Notes: a model not told the origin generated them from the sequence alone. A stretch of 64,000 bases of DNA from an uncultured Ruminococcus sp. (GCA_902788785.1 CADALT010000001.1:124001-188000), one strand, 5' to 3'. Numbered from the stretch's first letter, positions 25,469 through 34,184 are shown. Numbers and translations: made by a program.

Positions 25469-26773
25469 TCATATAAATCTGCCGTAACAGAACTCATCGT
25501 CCGATGAAACGATAAGCACCTTTTTTAGCTCACGGCGCAGAGAGTGTGACGCATCAGCTCTCGGCACTTTAACTGTGATATAATTCGGGGCATGGCCAAT
25601 ATAAAAATTTGGCTCTGTCTCTCGCTCGAACAGGACAGTGTATTCTTTGCCTATGCAGGATTTTAAGTAGGATTTTCTTGTTTCATGACATACCTCTGTC
25701 ATACGCTTTGCACGTTGATGTTTGGTATGCTGATCGACCTGACCCTCCATGGTATCGGCTTTGGTTCCGGGACGGCGTGAATATGGAAATACATGGGCTT
25801 CGGCAAAGGATATCTTTCTTACAAATTCAAGAGAGTTCTCAAATTCTGCCTCAGTCTCCCCTGGGAATCCTACCATGATATCTGTTGTTATGGCACAGTC
25901 GGGAAAATGCGTTCTCAGTGAATTGCAAAGGTCGGCAAATTCCTCGGAAGAATATCTGCGGTTCATGCGTTTTAACGTATCAGAACAGCCGCTTTGCAGT
26001 GACAGATGGAAATGCGGACAAAGTTTATCGAGCTTTGAAAGTATGATAATGTCATTCTCCGGAAGCATCTCGGGTTCTATAGAACCAAGTCTTACTCTGA
26101 AATCACCCGACAGAGAGCATAGCTTCTCCACCGCATCAGTGAGAGTTGGTCTTTCGGGCAGGTCTTTGCCGTAAAAGCAAAGGTTTATACCCGTCAGTAT
26201 CAGTTCCTTATGACCTGCACTAATGAGACTCTCGGCTTCTTTCAGCAGTTCATCTAAGGGCTTGGAACGAATATGTCCACGGGCATAGGGAATAATACAG
26301 TATGTGCAGTAACAGTCACAGCCGTCCTGTATCTTTATGTAAGCACGAGTCTTGCGTTTATCACCATAGTTTGCCATGACTTCAAAAGCTTCTCCCCTGC
26401 TGTGTTCTTTTATACGAACTATACGCTCACCTTCTACGATAAAACGTTCTACCAATTCAGGTATAATGCGCTTTTCGTTGGTGCCGACTATTATATCACA
26501 CAAAGCTAAGTCATCAGTATCAGGATCCAGCGTCTGCGGCAGACAGCCTGCCAGAACGATGATACCTTCGGGCAGCTGTTTGCGTAGTCGCCTTAACATC
26601 TGGAAACATTTTGAATCTGCCTGCGCTGTGACTGTACAGCTGTTTATTACACAGACATCGGCTTCTTTTGAATTTGAGACAGTCTCATGACCTTTCATTT
26701 CAAAAAGTTCACGAACATTTTCTGTCTCATACTGATTTACTTTACAGCCAAATGTATAGTAGAAAATTTTCAT
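25469..26773 (-). CDS. mtaB: tRNA threonylcarbamoyladenosine methylthiotransferase MtaB
   Basis: 434 residues of the methylthiotransferase family. The UPF0004 domain starts FYYTFGCKVNQYETE (Cys 10), has SCTVTAQAD and LAGCLPQ (the other cluster Cys). The radical-SAM core has GCDCYCTYCIIPYARG with the CxxxCxxC motif for the second 4Fe-4S cluster, and the C-terminal TRAM-like part follows. GCKVNQYE rather than GCQMNVAD separates MtaB from MiaB, which is present separately at 57602. It adds a methylthio group to t6A37 of tRNAs that read ANN codons. Promoter at 26878-26906. Confidence 0.92.
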   Translation of the reverse strand: MKIFYYTFGCKVNQYETENVRELFEMKGHETVSNSKEADVCVINSCTVTAQADSKCFQMLRRLRKQLPEGIIVLAGCLPQTLDPDTDDLALCDIIVGTNEKRIIPELVERFIVEGERIVRIKEHSRGEAFEVMANYGDKRKTRAYIKIQDGCDCYCTYCIIPYARGHIRSKPLDELLKEAESLISAGHKELILTGINLCFYGKDLPERPTLTDAVEKLCSLSGDFRVRLGSIEPEMLPENDIIILSKLDKLCPHFHLSLQSGCSDTLKRMNRRYSSEEFADLCNSLRTHFPDCAITTDIMVGFPGETEAEFENSLEFVRKISFAEAHVFPYSRRPGTKADTMEGQVDQHTKHQRAKRMTEVCHETRKSYLKSCIGKEYTVLFERETEPNFYIGHAPNYITVKVPRADASHSLRRELKKVLIVSSDDEFCYGRFI

Positions 26774-26877
26774 ATTATAGATCTATCCTTCAAATTATGT
26801 TGGATATGCACAAAATTTGCATAACACTATTGTGAAAATCACATAATTAAGACTTCATTAAAGCCTTGCTATTGACT

Positions 26878-26906
26878 ATTGTACCATATTTTATTTTTTT
26901 TTGCAA
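26878..26906 (-). promoter_or_regulatory. SigA-type promoter for mtaB
   Basis: On the minus strand: TTGCAA (26901-26906), 17 bases, TACAAT. It sits eight bases from the divergent promoter at 26914. Confidence 0.55.
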
Positions 26907-26913
26907 ATATGCC

Positions 26914-26941
26914 TTGACTTTTTTGAAAAATTGATTATAAT
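26914..26941 (+). promoter_or_regulatory. SigA-type promoter for the Crh-like gene
   Basis: TTGACT (26914-26919), 16 bases, TATAAT (26936-26941). Confidence 0.7.
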
Positions 26942-27008
26942 TATAATTGTAGCAAGGAGCTGCAGACAGAATAAAAACATAGTTAGAAATGTTAGGAGGA
27001 AAACTAAT

Positions 27009-27239
27009 ATGAAAAAGGTAAAGATTTCACTGGATTCAATTCAGGCAGTAAAAGAATTTGTAGGCATCGTTATGATGTATGACTTCGATGTTGATCTTAC
27101 ATCCGGCAGATATGCTGTTGACGCTAAGTCCATCATGGGTATCTTCAGCCTTGATCTGTCCAGCCCCATTCAGCTGACAGCTCACACTGATGATGCAGAT
27201 AAGTTCTTCGCTGAGATCAAGAAGTTCATCGTTGAATAA
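27009..27239 (+). CDS. HPr-like protein lacking the active-site His (Crh-like)
   Basis: 76 residues from the ATG at 27009 behind a very strong TTAGGAGG site; the open frame runs 108 bases further upstream without one. The HPr fold is clear from the Ser-46 site, AKSIMGIFSLD (Ser 41 here), and the C-terminal HTDDADKFFAEIKKFI. Where HPr has the phosphorylated His in G-I-H-A-R-P, this protein has S-I-Q-A-V-K. Bacillus Crh likewise has Gln there. It should not pass phosphate in the PTS, but could be phosphorylated on Ser by an HPr kinase and act with a CcpA-like regulator. The family assignment is strong; the regulatory role is inferred. Confidence 0.88.
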   Translation: MKKVKISLDSIQAVKEFVGIVMMYDFDVDLTSGRYAVDAKSIMGIFSLDLSSPIQLTAHTDDADKFFAEIKKFIVE

Positions 27240-27271
27240 TTCCTGAGCACTTAGAATTCAAAGATAAGTAC

Positions 27272-27307
27272 AGCGCCTTTGGTAAGTGATGACCGAAGGC
27301 GCTTTTT
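27272..27307 (+). terminator. Terminator of the Crh-like gene
   Basis: AGCGCCTT pairs with AAGGCGCT across 27272-27303, with GGT/ACC inside, followed by TTTTTATTTT. Confidence 0.85.
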
Positions 27308-27354
27308 ATTTTGCAAAAACTCATGTGTGCTGTATATCTTAAGAAAAAATTATG

Positions 27355-27383
27355 TTGATAAAACCTGTCTTGTATGCTATAAT
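27355..27383 (+). promoter_or_regulatory. SigA-type promoter for the YdcF-like gene
   Basis: TTGATA (27355-27360), 17 bases, TATAAT (27378-27383); the GGAGG site at 27391 is directly behind. Confidence 0.7.
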
Positions 27384-27401
27384 ATTAGCGGAGGAGATAT
27401 A

Positions 27402-28160
27402 ATGACGGTAAAATATATAATACTCGCAGTGGAGATATTTATGCTCATTACTTTCCTGGCAGCATTCCCTGTGCTATGTGCAGGAAATATTGCAGGAATA
27501 GCATCCAGTATTTTTCTCATAATAATAACACAATATCACGAAAAGTTTTTACGGATGCTTGGTACTCTCTGGAAGAAGAATTACGGTAAAGCGACGATAA
27601 TTGCCATATGCATAGCGCTGACAGCCGGTATAGTTTATGCGGTGATATTATCATACAAAATGTACCGAGCCGAGAAAAACAAGCCGGATAAAACAGAACT
27701 CATCGTTGTACTGGGTTGTCAGGTCCGTGGAGAGCGTCCATCAAGGATGCTAAGGAGAAGACTCGACACAGCATACAAAGCCATACAGGAGCATCCTGAG
27801 GCTTTGTGCGTGGTCTCAGGTGGGAAAGGTGCAGACGAGAAGATCTCCGAAGCCGAGTGCATGAAACGATATCTGATTGATAAGGGCGTAGATGAGGACA
27901 GGATCGTCATGGAGGATCGCTCAACTTCGACATTTGAGAATATAAAGTTTACTTTTGAGATAACAGATAAACTCGGATACGGACGTGACATCACAATAGT
28001 CACCGATGCTTTTCATCAGTACCGTGCAGGACTCATAGCAAAGTCACAGGGTGCTGATGATGTGACTGCTTATTCCGCACAGACAGAAGCCAGGTTCCTG
28101 CCCACCTACTGGGTGCGTGAATGGATGGGACTGAGCAAATTTTTTTTAACAGGGCACTAA
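27402..28160 (+). CDS. YdcF/SanA-like DUF218 membrane protein
   Basis: 252 residues from the ATG at 27402 behind GGAGGAGA; the longer open frame at 27279 would start in the previous terminator. Three membrane helices fill the first 90 residues. The DUF218 domain follows: LIVVLGCQVRGERPSRMLRR, VVSGGKGADEKISEAECM, and MEDRSTSTFENIKFT with IVTDAFHQYRA. Relatives (YdcF, SanA, ElyC) work at the cell envelope, but their reaction is not settled. Monocistronic. Confidence 0.85.
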   Translation: MTVKYIILAVEIFMLITFLAAFPVLCAGNIAGIASSIFLIIITQYHEKFLRMLGTLWKKNYGKATIIAICIALTAGIVYAVILSYKMYRAEKNKPDKTELIVVLGCQVRGERPSRMLRRRLDTAYKAIQEHPEALCVVSGGKGADEKISEAECMKRYLIDKGVDEDRIVMEDRSTSTFENIKFTFEITDKLGYGRDITIVTDAFHQYRAGLIAKSQGADDVTAYSAQTEARFLPTYWVREWMGLSKFFLTGH

Positions 28161-28193
28161 AAAGGCCTCCCTGCGGCAATTGCCGTGGGGAGG
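28159..28193 (-). terminator. Terminator of the HD-domain gene (may serve both strands)
   Basis: CCTCCC/GGGAGG stem with an inner CGGCAATTGCCG palindrome (28166-28193), followed on the minus strand by CCTTTTTAG. The A-run overlaps the stop of the YdcF-like gene. Confidence 0.75.
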
Positions 28194-28220
28194 TCAGGTT
28201 ATTTTGTCAGGATATATGAC

Positions 28221-28766
28221 CTATGCGGTCTTTCTGTGGTGTCTGCGGTCGTTGATGTTACCGACAGTGCCCTTCAGCTTATTCTTGCAGTGCACACCGA
28301 ATTCCAGCAGGGCTGCATACTTATCCATCATAACGATAACGTAAGACTCGGGATATTTCGGCATCTTAATGGTCAGCGGCCACATATGTTTTACTATAAT
28401 ATCTTCCTCAAGCTTGTCCAGCTCAAAGTGTTCTCTGGCATTCTCAAGTGCTTTCTGCGGATGAGTAAAGCCGTGAGGCAGCTCTCCCCTCTTCCTGGGT
28501 TCATCACGCCAGTCATAGAGGAACAGATCATGAAGCATACCTGCCCTTGCGGCAGCTCTTGCATTCAGACCCAGTTTCTTGCAGACAACATAATTATAAT
28601 ATGACACGTTCAGACAATGCTGATAACAGGTGGTGCTGTAGTGATGCCTGAAATTCTTCATTTCAGTAACTACCTCATGGTCAAGGATATCCTTGACAAA
28701 CTCAAAATACTCCTTGCTCTCCTTCGAGCTTTCAACAGAGTATTTTGAACCCATAGCTTTGGACAT
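28221..28766 (-). CDS. HD-domain phosphohydrolase
   Basis: 181 residues from the ATG at 28766, which has AGAGG eight bases away; the open frame begins two codons earlier. The HD pattern is visible: HHYSTTCYQHCLNVSYY (first His), AGMLHDLFLYDW (the His-Asp pair) and VIVMMDKYAALLEF (C-terminal Asp). Such proteins cleave phosphate esters of nucleotides or related compounds using metal. Short HD proteins of this length are common in Clostridia with unknown substrate. The C-terminus is very basic (NDRRHHRKTA). Monocistronic with consensus promoter and terminator. Confidence 0.85.
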   Translation of the reverse strand: MSKAMGSKYSVESSKESKEYFEFVKDILDHEVVTEMKNFRHHYSTTCYQHCLNVSYYNYVVCKKLGLNARAAARAGMLHDLFLYDWRDEPRKRGELPHGFTHPQKALENAREHFELDKLEEDIIVKHMWPLTIKMPKYPESYVIVMMDKYAALLEFGVHCKNKLKGTVGNINDRRHHRKTA

Positions 28767-28845
28767 TGGCAAAACCTCTTTCTATACACTCTGCGTTAGA
28801 TGTGTTTGTTTTGTGATAGAAACCAATTCACAGGTTTCTATTGTT

Positions 28846-28874
28846 ATTATACACCTTTTGGGTTCCGTTGTCAA
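28846..28874 (-). promoter_or_regulatory. Consensus promoter for the HD-domain gene
   Basis: On the minus strand: TTGACA, 17 bases, TATAAT. It leaves a leader of about 75 bases. Confidence 0.8.
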
Positions 28875-28960
28875 TAGTTAGTTATTACAAAAAGGTTAAA
28901 ATTTGGCACGAAACATGAATTATATGGCAGAACAATAAAACAAATAACAAATGAACTTGC

Positions 28961-29869
28961 CTAATAGTATTTCTCATCATAAAATGTTGGCACAAAATCC
29001 TTAACTGCGGACTCTCTCTGCTGGAAAAATCCATCAAATCCGCTAAGTTCTGCCAAATGACAGACATAGTTATATTCAAAAGTCGAAGTACGCCGTGAAA
29101 GCTCTTTGATATCTTTAGCTTTATGCATTGGAACATACTGGCTCATGATACTTAAAAGAAGCTCATAAGGTGCAAAATTATCGCCCAGCCAGCCTATCAG
29201 CTTTGCAGAATCATGGCGGCAGTTTGGCAACACAAGATGCCTGACCACTACTCCCCTTTTAAGCATACCGTCTTCATCGAACTCTGGCGAACCAACAAGT
29301 GACACCATCTTTATAAGGGCAGCGCTTGCACGTTCAAAATAATCAGATGCAGCAGAATATTTTTTTGAGAGTTCGGACGAATAGTATTTAAGATCAGGCA
29401 GGAAGACATCCACCTTACCCCTTAACAGTTCCAGTGTTTCAAGGCTTTCGTATCCGCCGCTGTTATATACTATCGGCACGGTAAGCCTGTCACCTGCAAT
29501 ATCAAGCGCATCAAGTATCTGCGGAACATACGGTGCCGCCGTTACAAGCTCGATATTCTGCGCACCTTTATTCTGGAGCATCAGGAAAGTATCGGCAAGT
29601 TCTTCTACAGTAAGCTCAAAACCTTTGCAGCCCTCTGATATTTCAAAATTCTGGCAATAACAGCATTGCAGGCTGCATCCTGAAAAGAACACTGTGCCTG
29701 CACCTGTTTTTCCGCTTATACATGGTTCTTCCCACATATGCAAGTCTGCTCTGGCTATCCTGACGGTTTTGCCGCATCGGCAAAAGCCGGTTTCTCCATC
29801 AAGTCTGTTAATGCCGCATTTTCTGGGACAAAGCGAGCAGCTTTTCAGAAGTTCATTCCTGTCGATCAT
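28961..29869 (-). CDS. Radical SAM protein (PflA/PflX-like)
   Basis: 302 residues. Four Cys near the start (CSLCPRKCGINRLDGETGFC) form a possible auxiliary cluster. The radical-SAM triad is in SGCSLQCCYCQNFEIS (CxxxCxxC, about residues 64-71). The pattern matches the PflA-like group annotated as putative pyruvate formate-lyase activating enzyme homologues. It would cleave SAM in the cytoplasm to make a radical; the partner is unknown and no glycyl-radical enzyme is nearby. Last gene of the minus-strand operon, overlapping the zinc-ribbon gene by four bases. Confidence 0.82.
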   Translation of the reverse strand: MIDRNELLKSCSLCPRKCGINRLDGETGFCRCGKTVRIARADLHMWEEPCISGKTGAGTVFFSGCSLQCCYCQNFEISEGCKGFELTVEELADTFLMLQNKGAQNIELVTAAPYVPQILDALDIAGDRLTVPIVYNSGGYESLETLELLRGKVDVFLPDLKYYSSELSKKYSAASDYFERASAALIKMVSLVGSPEFDEDGMLKRGVVVRHLVLPNCRHDSAKLIGWLGDNFAPYELLLSIMSQYVPMHKAKDIKELSRRTSTFEYNYVCHLAELSGFDGFFQQRESAVKDFVPTFYDEKYY

Positions 29870-30888
29870 AGTGTCACCATGAATGTGATATCTTTTCCTT
29901 TATAGACACAATCAAAATAAACATCAATATATTCGGAATTTTTATCGCAATAGAGTTTAGGACTAATAGTGGAGTTCTCACCAACAGAGACCATCATTTT
30001 GTCTGAAATAGTTCCATAATAAACACTAAGGATATTTTCATCCTTATCATAACCTAGACACTCAACATCCTTGATCTCAAGATCATCAGATTCGAGCTTT
30101 TTTCCATCGGGATAGCGCAGAACGATAAACGGAGAGACAGAATAAAGCGCCCTCGGCTCTGCTTCGGTCGAGTTAACATAAGTATCATCTTCAACAAACA
30201 AAAGTGATTGCTTTACAAAAGTATCCAATGCTTCATCATCCGACATTCCTTCGGCTTTTGAAACATCGGTGAGATAAGCCTCGAAATCACATTCATTCGG
30301 CAAATCGATCTTCTCCGCATCATCAACATCTATCTTACCGGATTTTGAGTCAGATGAATCTTCCACTCTCTCTTCGAGTTGCTGAGTTAACTCATTTAAT
30401 TTTTCACTAAAAAGATGCTGATTAGATGCTATTGCGATAGCAACGATCGCAATTATTATAACGAACAGACATCCGCATCCTTTTCCCGAGGAAGGACTGG
30501 ACGTATTATTGTTCATATTATTCTGAGGTCTGTATGCATTCGGTGACGGGCTATACGGTGTATTAGCGGGCCTTGGAACATATGAGCGCTTGTTATCAGC
30601 CTGCATATTTATATCGCCGCCGTTGCGATGTTCGTATCGGGAAGCATTTGTTCTGTCTTCCTCACGAAGCTCTTCTTTTAAGAAATCAGCTCTGCCGTCA
30701 CGGAAAGTATCATTCTTTGCAAAAAGCTGACCATTCCGATTATGTTCATCAAAAACTACATGACTGTGCTCACTCTCACCATACACTCCGCAGGAGATAT
30801 CTTCCTCCCTGGCTGTAAGGCATTCGGGGCATATCTGCTCATCTTTACTTTTAAATCTGTATCCGCAGAATTTACAAGTAGAATTCAT
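29866..30888 (-). CDS. Zinc-ribbon membrane protein of unknown function
   Basis: 340 residues. The N-terminus is a zinc ribbon (CKFCGYRFKS ... CPEC). Residues 30-140 are a low-complexity, Asn/Pro/Ser-rich spacer, one membrane helix follows (KGCGCLFVIIIAIVAIAIAS, about residues 136-155), then a short coiled-coil-like stretch (LNELTQQLEERVEDSSDSK) and an outside domain of about 140 residues with beta-strand-like repeats. Zinc-ribbon plus single helix plus outside domain is a frequent Firmicutes design, often annotated only as zinc-ribbon protein. It lies between ispE and the radical SAM gene. Confidence 0.75.
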   Translation of the reverse strand: MNSTCKFCGYRFKSKDEQICPECLTAREEDISCGVYGESEHSHVVFDEHNRNGQLFAKNDTFRDGRADFLKEELREEDRTNASRYEHRNGGDINMQADNKRSYVPRPANTPYSPSPNAYRPQNNMNNNTSSPSSGKGCGCLFVIIIAIVAIAIASNQHLFSEKLNELTQQLEERVEDSSDSKSGKIDVDDAEKIDLPNECDFEAYLTDVSKAEGMSDDEALDTFVKQSLLFVEDDTYVNSTEAEPRALYSVSPFIVLRYPDGKKLESDDLEIKDVECLGYDKDENILSVYYGTISDKMMVSVGENSTISPKLYCDKNSEYIDVYFDCVYKGKDITFMVTL

Positions 30889-30908
30889 TAGCTGTCTACC
30901 TCCCGAGA

Positions 30909-31808
30909 TTATTTGTTAACCCACACAAGGTCGTAAGACTTGTCGGTGGGGGTGCAAACTTTACAAAAATCATATTCCTGTTCAAGTCTTGCAGCTGCCT
31001 GTGCAGCATAATCCTTGTTCTCAAAAACACCGAACACAGCCGAACCGCTGCCTGTCATCAAAGATGCAAGCGCTCCGCACTCACGCAGTCTTTGTTTAGC
31101 CTGTGAAACTTCGGGCAGGTCGATGGCATCTTCAAATATATTGAACAGGTAGATACTGGTTGAGAATATATTACCCGAGGCCAGCGCTTTCAGGAAATAA
31201 TCCAGATCACATCGTCTAGGCTCTTTGAGCAGATCGTACCTTCTGTAAGCTTCAGGAGTAGAAACGCTGACATTGGGCTTGATGATGACAAAAGCACACT
31301 CAGGTGACGGCAGCTTGTTCATTATCTCGCCAACGCCCTGACAAAGCCTTGTTCCGCCCTTGATACAGAACGGAACATCTGCACCAAGTTTAGCGCCCAG
31401 ATCACAGAGGTCATCCTCATAAATGAGAGTGCCGTAGAAAGTATTCATAGCTTTCAGCATAGCCGCAGCATCAGCGCTGCCGCCGCCCATGCCTGCCTGT
31501 GAAGGAAGATTTTTCTCAACTTTTACAGTCAGTTTTCCGCCGTAATTTATGTGAGCGAAATCCTTGAACAGTTCGGCAGCCTTCCATATGAGGTTGGAAT
31601 TATCCAACGGAAAGCCTTCTTTATCGCAGACAAGCTCTATACCTTCATCAGCATTTTCGTCCAGCGAAAGTTCAAGTGTGTCATACAAGCTGACTGTCTG
31701 CATAACTGTATTGAGCATATGATAACCGTCGTCACGCCTGCCGACTATATCCAGCAGCAGATTGACCTTGCCATATGCTTTTACTTTAAGATTATTGTAC
31801 AGTGCCAT
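30909..31808 (-). CDS. ispE: 4-diphosphocytidyl-2-C-methyl-D-erythritol kinase
   Basis: 299 residues, a GHMP kinase of the non-mevalonate isoprenoid pathway. It phosphorylates the 2-hydroxyl of CDP-methylerythritol. Visible motifs: VKAYGKVNLLLDIVGRRDDG at the start (catalytic Lys region), PSQAGMGGGSADAAAML as the ATP loop and SLMTGSGSAVFGVFE near the C-terminus. The length is normal. It overlaps the end of the aminotransferase gene by 17 bases, so it is in the same operon as the Lrp regulator and aminotransferase. Confidence 0.93.
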   Translation of the reverse strand: MALYNNLKVKAYGKVNLLLDIVGRRDDGYHMLNTVMQTVSLYDTLELSLDENADEGIELVCDKEGFPLDNSNLIWKAAELFKDFAHINYGGKLTVKVEKNLPSQAGMGGGSADAAAMLKAMNTFYGTLIYEDDLCDLGAKLGADVPFCIKGGTRLCQGVGEIMNKLPSPECAFVIIKPNVSVSTPEAYRRYDLLKEPRRCDLDYFLKALASGNIFSTSIYLFNIFEDAIDLPEVSQAKQRLRECGALASLMTGSGSAVFGVFENKDYAAQAAARLEQEYDFCKVCTPTDKSYDLVWVNK

Positions 31809-32976
31809 TTTTAAGCTCCTCTAAAAATTCTCCGATACGCTTTATCGCTTCACGCAGATGGTTGAGCGAATAAGCGTAAGATACACGTATAAAGCCCTCG
31901 CCGCATTCGCCGAAAGCATTGCCGGGCACAACAGCTACTTTTTTGCTGTATACAAGTTTTTCACAGAAATCCGTGCTGCTAAGCCCCGTGCTTCTGATAC
32001 AAGGGAACACATAAAATGCGCCTTGTGGTGTAAAGCAATCGAGCCCCAGTTTATTGAATGCGTCCACAAGATATCTGCGGCGCATATCGTATTCATCACG
32101 CATTTTTACGATGTCGTCATCACACTCACGAAGTGCGGTTATTGCCGCAAACTGGCTTACCGTCGGTGACGACATGATAGCATACTGATGCAGCTTTAAC
32201 ATCTGTGAGATAATTTCTCTCGGGGCAGCTGCGATACCCAGCCGCCAGCCCGTCATTGCATAAGCCTTTGAAAAGCCGTTTATAACTATCGTGCGCTCTC
32301 GCATATCATCAAGTGATGCAATAGAGACGTGTTTGCCGCTGTATGTAAGTTCGGAATAAATCTCGTCGGAAAGGACAAGTATATTAGTATCTTTAAGTAC
32401 CTCTGCAATTGCTTCAAGATCTTCCCTGCGCATAACTGCACCTGTGGGATTATTGGGATAAGGCAGCACCAGCAGCTTTGTTTTATCTGTTATCTTCTCA
32501 CGCAGTTCCTGCGCTGTAAGTCTGAATTCATCTTCAGCCTTAGTCTCGATAGGAACAGGTACACCGCCGCACAGACTGACAATCGGACTGTAACATACAA
32601 AGCTTGGTTCAACGATAAGAACTTCATCCCCTGCCGATATAACAGAGCGCAGACAAAGATCAATACCCTCAGAACCGCCGACCGTAACGATGATCTCATC
32701 TTTCGGGTCATATTCCACACCTATCCTGCGCTTAAAATAAGCAGAGATCTCTTGTCTAAGGTCTGCAAGACCTGCGTTAGCCGTATAAGATGTCCGTCCC
32801 TTTTCAAGCACTTTGATAGCTTCCTGACGGACTATCCACGGTGTTTTGAAATCGGGTTCGCCAACGCCCAATGATATAACACCCTCAAGCTGTTGAGCAA
32901 TATCAAAAAATTTCCTGATGCCCGAGGGTTTCATATTACATATTGTGGGTGAGAGCGCTTTCTTATAATCTATCAT
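31792..32976 (-). CDS. Class I/II aminotransferase (PatA-like)
   Basis: 394 residues, a fold-type I PLP enzyme. VGEPDFKTP and YTANAGLADLRQEIS mark the aspartate aminotransferase superfamily; LPYPNNPTGAV, LSDEIYSELTY and the PLP-lysine motif NGFSKAYAMTGWRLG are all present, with the substrate Arg in GFIRVSYAYS. It is closest in pattern to PatA-type enzymes acting on aromatic or acidic amino acids; the exact substrate is not certain. It overlaps the Lrp-type regulator by four bases, which is a common pair where the regulator controls the enzyme. Confidence 0.88.
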   Translation of the reverse strand: MIDYKKALSPTICNMKPSGIRKFFDIAQQLEGVISLGVGEPDFKTPWIVRQEAIKVLEKGRTSYTANAGLADLRQEISAYFKRRIGVEYDPKDEIIVTVGGSEGIDLCLRSVISAGDEVLIVEPSFVCYSPIVSLCGGVPVPIETKAEDEFRLTAQELREKITDKTKLLVLPYPNNPTGAVMRREDLEAIAEVLKDTNILVLSDEIYSELTYSGKHVSIASLDDMRERTIVINGFSKAYAMTGWRLGIAAAPREIISQMLKLHQYAIMSSPTVSQFAAITALRECDDDIVKMRDEYDMRRRYLVDAFNKLGLDCFTPQGAFYVFPCIRSTGLSSTDFCEKLVYSKKVAVVPGNAFGECGEGFIRVSYAYSLNHLREAIKRIGEFLEELKNGTVQ

Positions 32977-33452
32977 GGAAATATAAGTCCCCTCTCATCG
33001 GTATCTTCAGGATCGGTAACGATGCCGTTCACCTTATAGCTTCTCAGCAGAAAGTGTGTGGTCGTAGACTGAACTGCATCTATAGCAGCAAGATTTTCAG
33101 CGACAAACCTGGAGATCTCCCTGATATTTGAACCTGTAACAGAAACAAGTATATCATATGCCCCCGACATCAGCCTGACTGAATCGACCTGTTCGTAGGA
33201 AGCGATAGACCTTGCGATATCATCATAGCCCGATTGAGACTGAGGGGTGACTTTCAGTTCGATCATTGCAGTGATCGATGCAGGATCATAGACAGTTTCA
33301 TCAATTATGGCAGTATAGCCTGTGATAACACCGTCCTTTTCAAGTTTTTCTATATCAGCAGCGATCTGCGCCTCAGACTTATCAAGCATGACGGCAAGTT
33401 CGGCATTTGTGAGCCTTGCATTATTTCTTAACAGCTTCAGAAGCTTTTCCAT
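32973..33452 (-). CDS. Lrp/AsnC-family transcriptional regulator
   Basis: 159 residues. The N-terminal HTH is LLKLLRNNARLTNAELAVML with EAQIAADIEKLEKDGVITGY, and the C-terminal RAM domain (AMIELKVTPQSQSGYDDIAR, RLMSGAYDILVSVTGSNI) binds small ligands such as amino acids. It has a very strong AAGGAGG site. First gene of the five-gene operon down to the radical SAM gene, so it probably regulates that operon. Confidence 0.88.
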   Translation of the reverse strand: MEKLLKLLRNNARLTNAELAVMLDKSEAQIAADIEKLEKDGVITGYTAIIDETVYDPASITAMIELKVTPQSQSGYDDIARSIASYEQVDSVRLMSGAYDILVSVTGSNIREISRFVAENLAAIDAVQSTTTHFLLRSYKVNGIVTDPEDTDERGLIFP

Positions 33453-33510
33453 GTGGATACCTCCTTTTTATCTATCCAATTATAAATATTAACGTCTTTA
33501 CAAAAATTAA

Positions 33511-33541
33511 AAGGCAGCACCGCTTATAACGGTTCTGCCTT
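33511..33541 (-). terminator. Terminator-like hairpin in front of the Lrp operon
   Basis: AAGGCAG (33511-33517) pairs with CTGCCTT (33535-33541) with ACCG/CGGT inside, and on the minus strand it is followed by TTTAATTTTT. It could end the transcript of the membrane-protein pseudogene, yet it lies just at the start point expected from the promoter at 33543-33571. Confidence 0.7.
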
Positions 33542-33542
33542 A

Positions 33543-33571
33543 ATTATAGCACAATCCCAAACAAAAGTAAA
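33543..33571 (-). promoter_or_regulatory. SigA-type promoter of the Lrp operon
   Basis: On the minus strand: TTTACT (33566-33571), 17 bases, TATAAT (33543-33548). The predicted start falls inside the hairpin at 33511-33541. Confidence 0.55.
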
Positions 33572-33602
33572 GATAAAATCTAAGATTATTGCTTTAGTAT
33601 TT

Positions 33603-34142
33603 TTATGGAGCAAAATTTTTCCTAAGGCTCTGAAATCTTCCCAGAAGGATAAAATATGACAATCCCATCATTACTATCCCAACGACCATAGAGAACAATA
33701 CGCTTCTGTTAAAAGCGGAAAGATAGCTTTCCATATAATCAAGTGTAGCTTTTTGGTCTTAGGAATAAGGAAAACCATTCAGCTGTGAAAAAAGTAAATT
33801 ATACAGCCGCCTATAATTGATCCATCGGCTGACGGCATCCTTTACCTGTATACCCAGCTGTACAAGAGTGAAGATACCGAACCAGCGTTTCGGGTCAGCA
33901 GGAAAAATTTCGCATTCGTTCATAGCCTTGCCCAGGCAGGCATATTCTGCACAGACCATAAAAGCACAGGTAACAACACAGCTGATAAGTGTAGCAGGAA
34001 AAAGTGGGGACGGGTCACGGTTAGCGGACATATACTGTGCAACAGGCATCATAAAAAGCACAAAGATGTTGCTGATGACCATTTGTCCGCCTGCCGCCCA
34101 GATAATGCATTTAGGTATATATTTACTTTGAAAAGTATTCAT
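33603..34142 (-). pseudogene. Membrane protein split by an in-frame stop codon
   Basis: The frame opens at the ATG at 34142 (AAGGAG site in front) and runs 127 codons to TAA at 33759-33761. It continues in the same frame for 51 further codons to TAA at 33603. The first part has two to three membrane helices (KCIIWAAGGQMVISNIFVLF; LISCVVTCAFMVCAEYACLG), and the part after the stop has another (VLFSMVVGIVMMGLSYFILL) and a basic tail. Joined, it is 178 residues plus the stop position, with four helices and no known family. A substitution from a sense codon or a sequencing error would both explain it. A shortened 127-residue protein may be made. Confidence 0.7.
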
Positions 34143-34154
34143 AGATTTCTCCTT

Positions 34155-34184
34155 AAAACAGCCGCCCGATGAAACGGACGGCTG
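34155..34184 (-). terminator. Terminator of purL
   Basis: CAGCCG (34159-34164) pairs with CGGCTG (34179-34184), with CCG/CGG inside; TTTTAAGG follows on the minus strand. It lies between purL and the ribosome site of the next gene. Confidence 0.75.
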
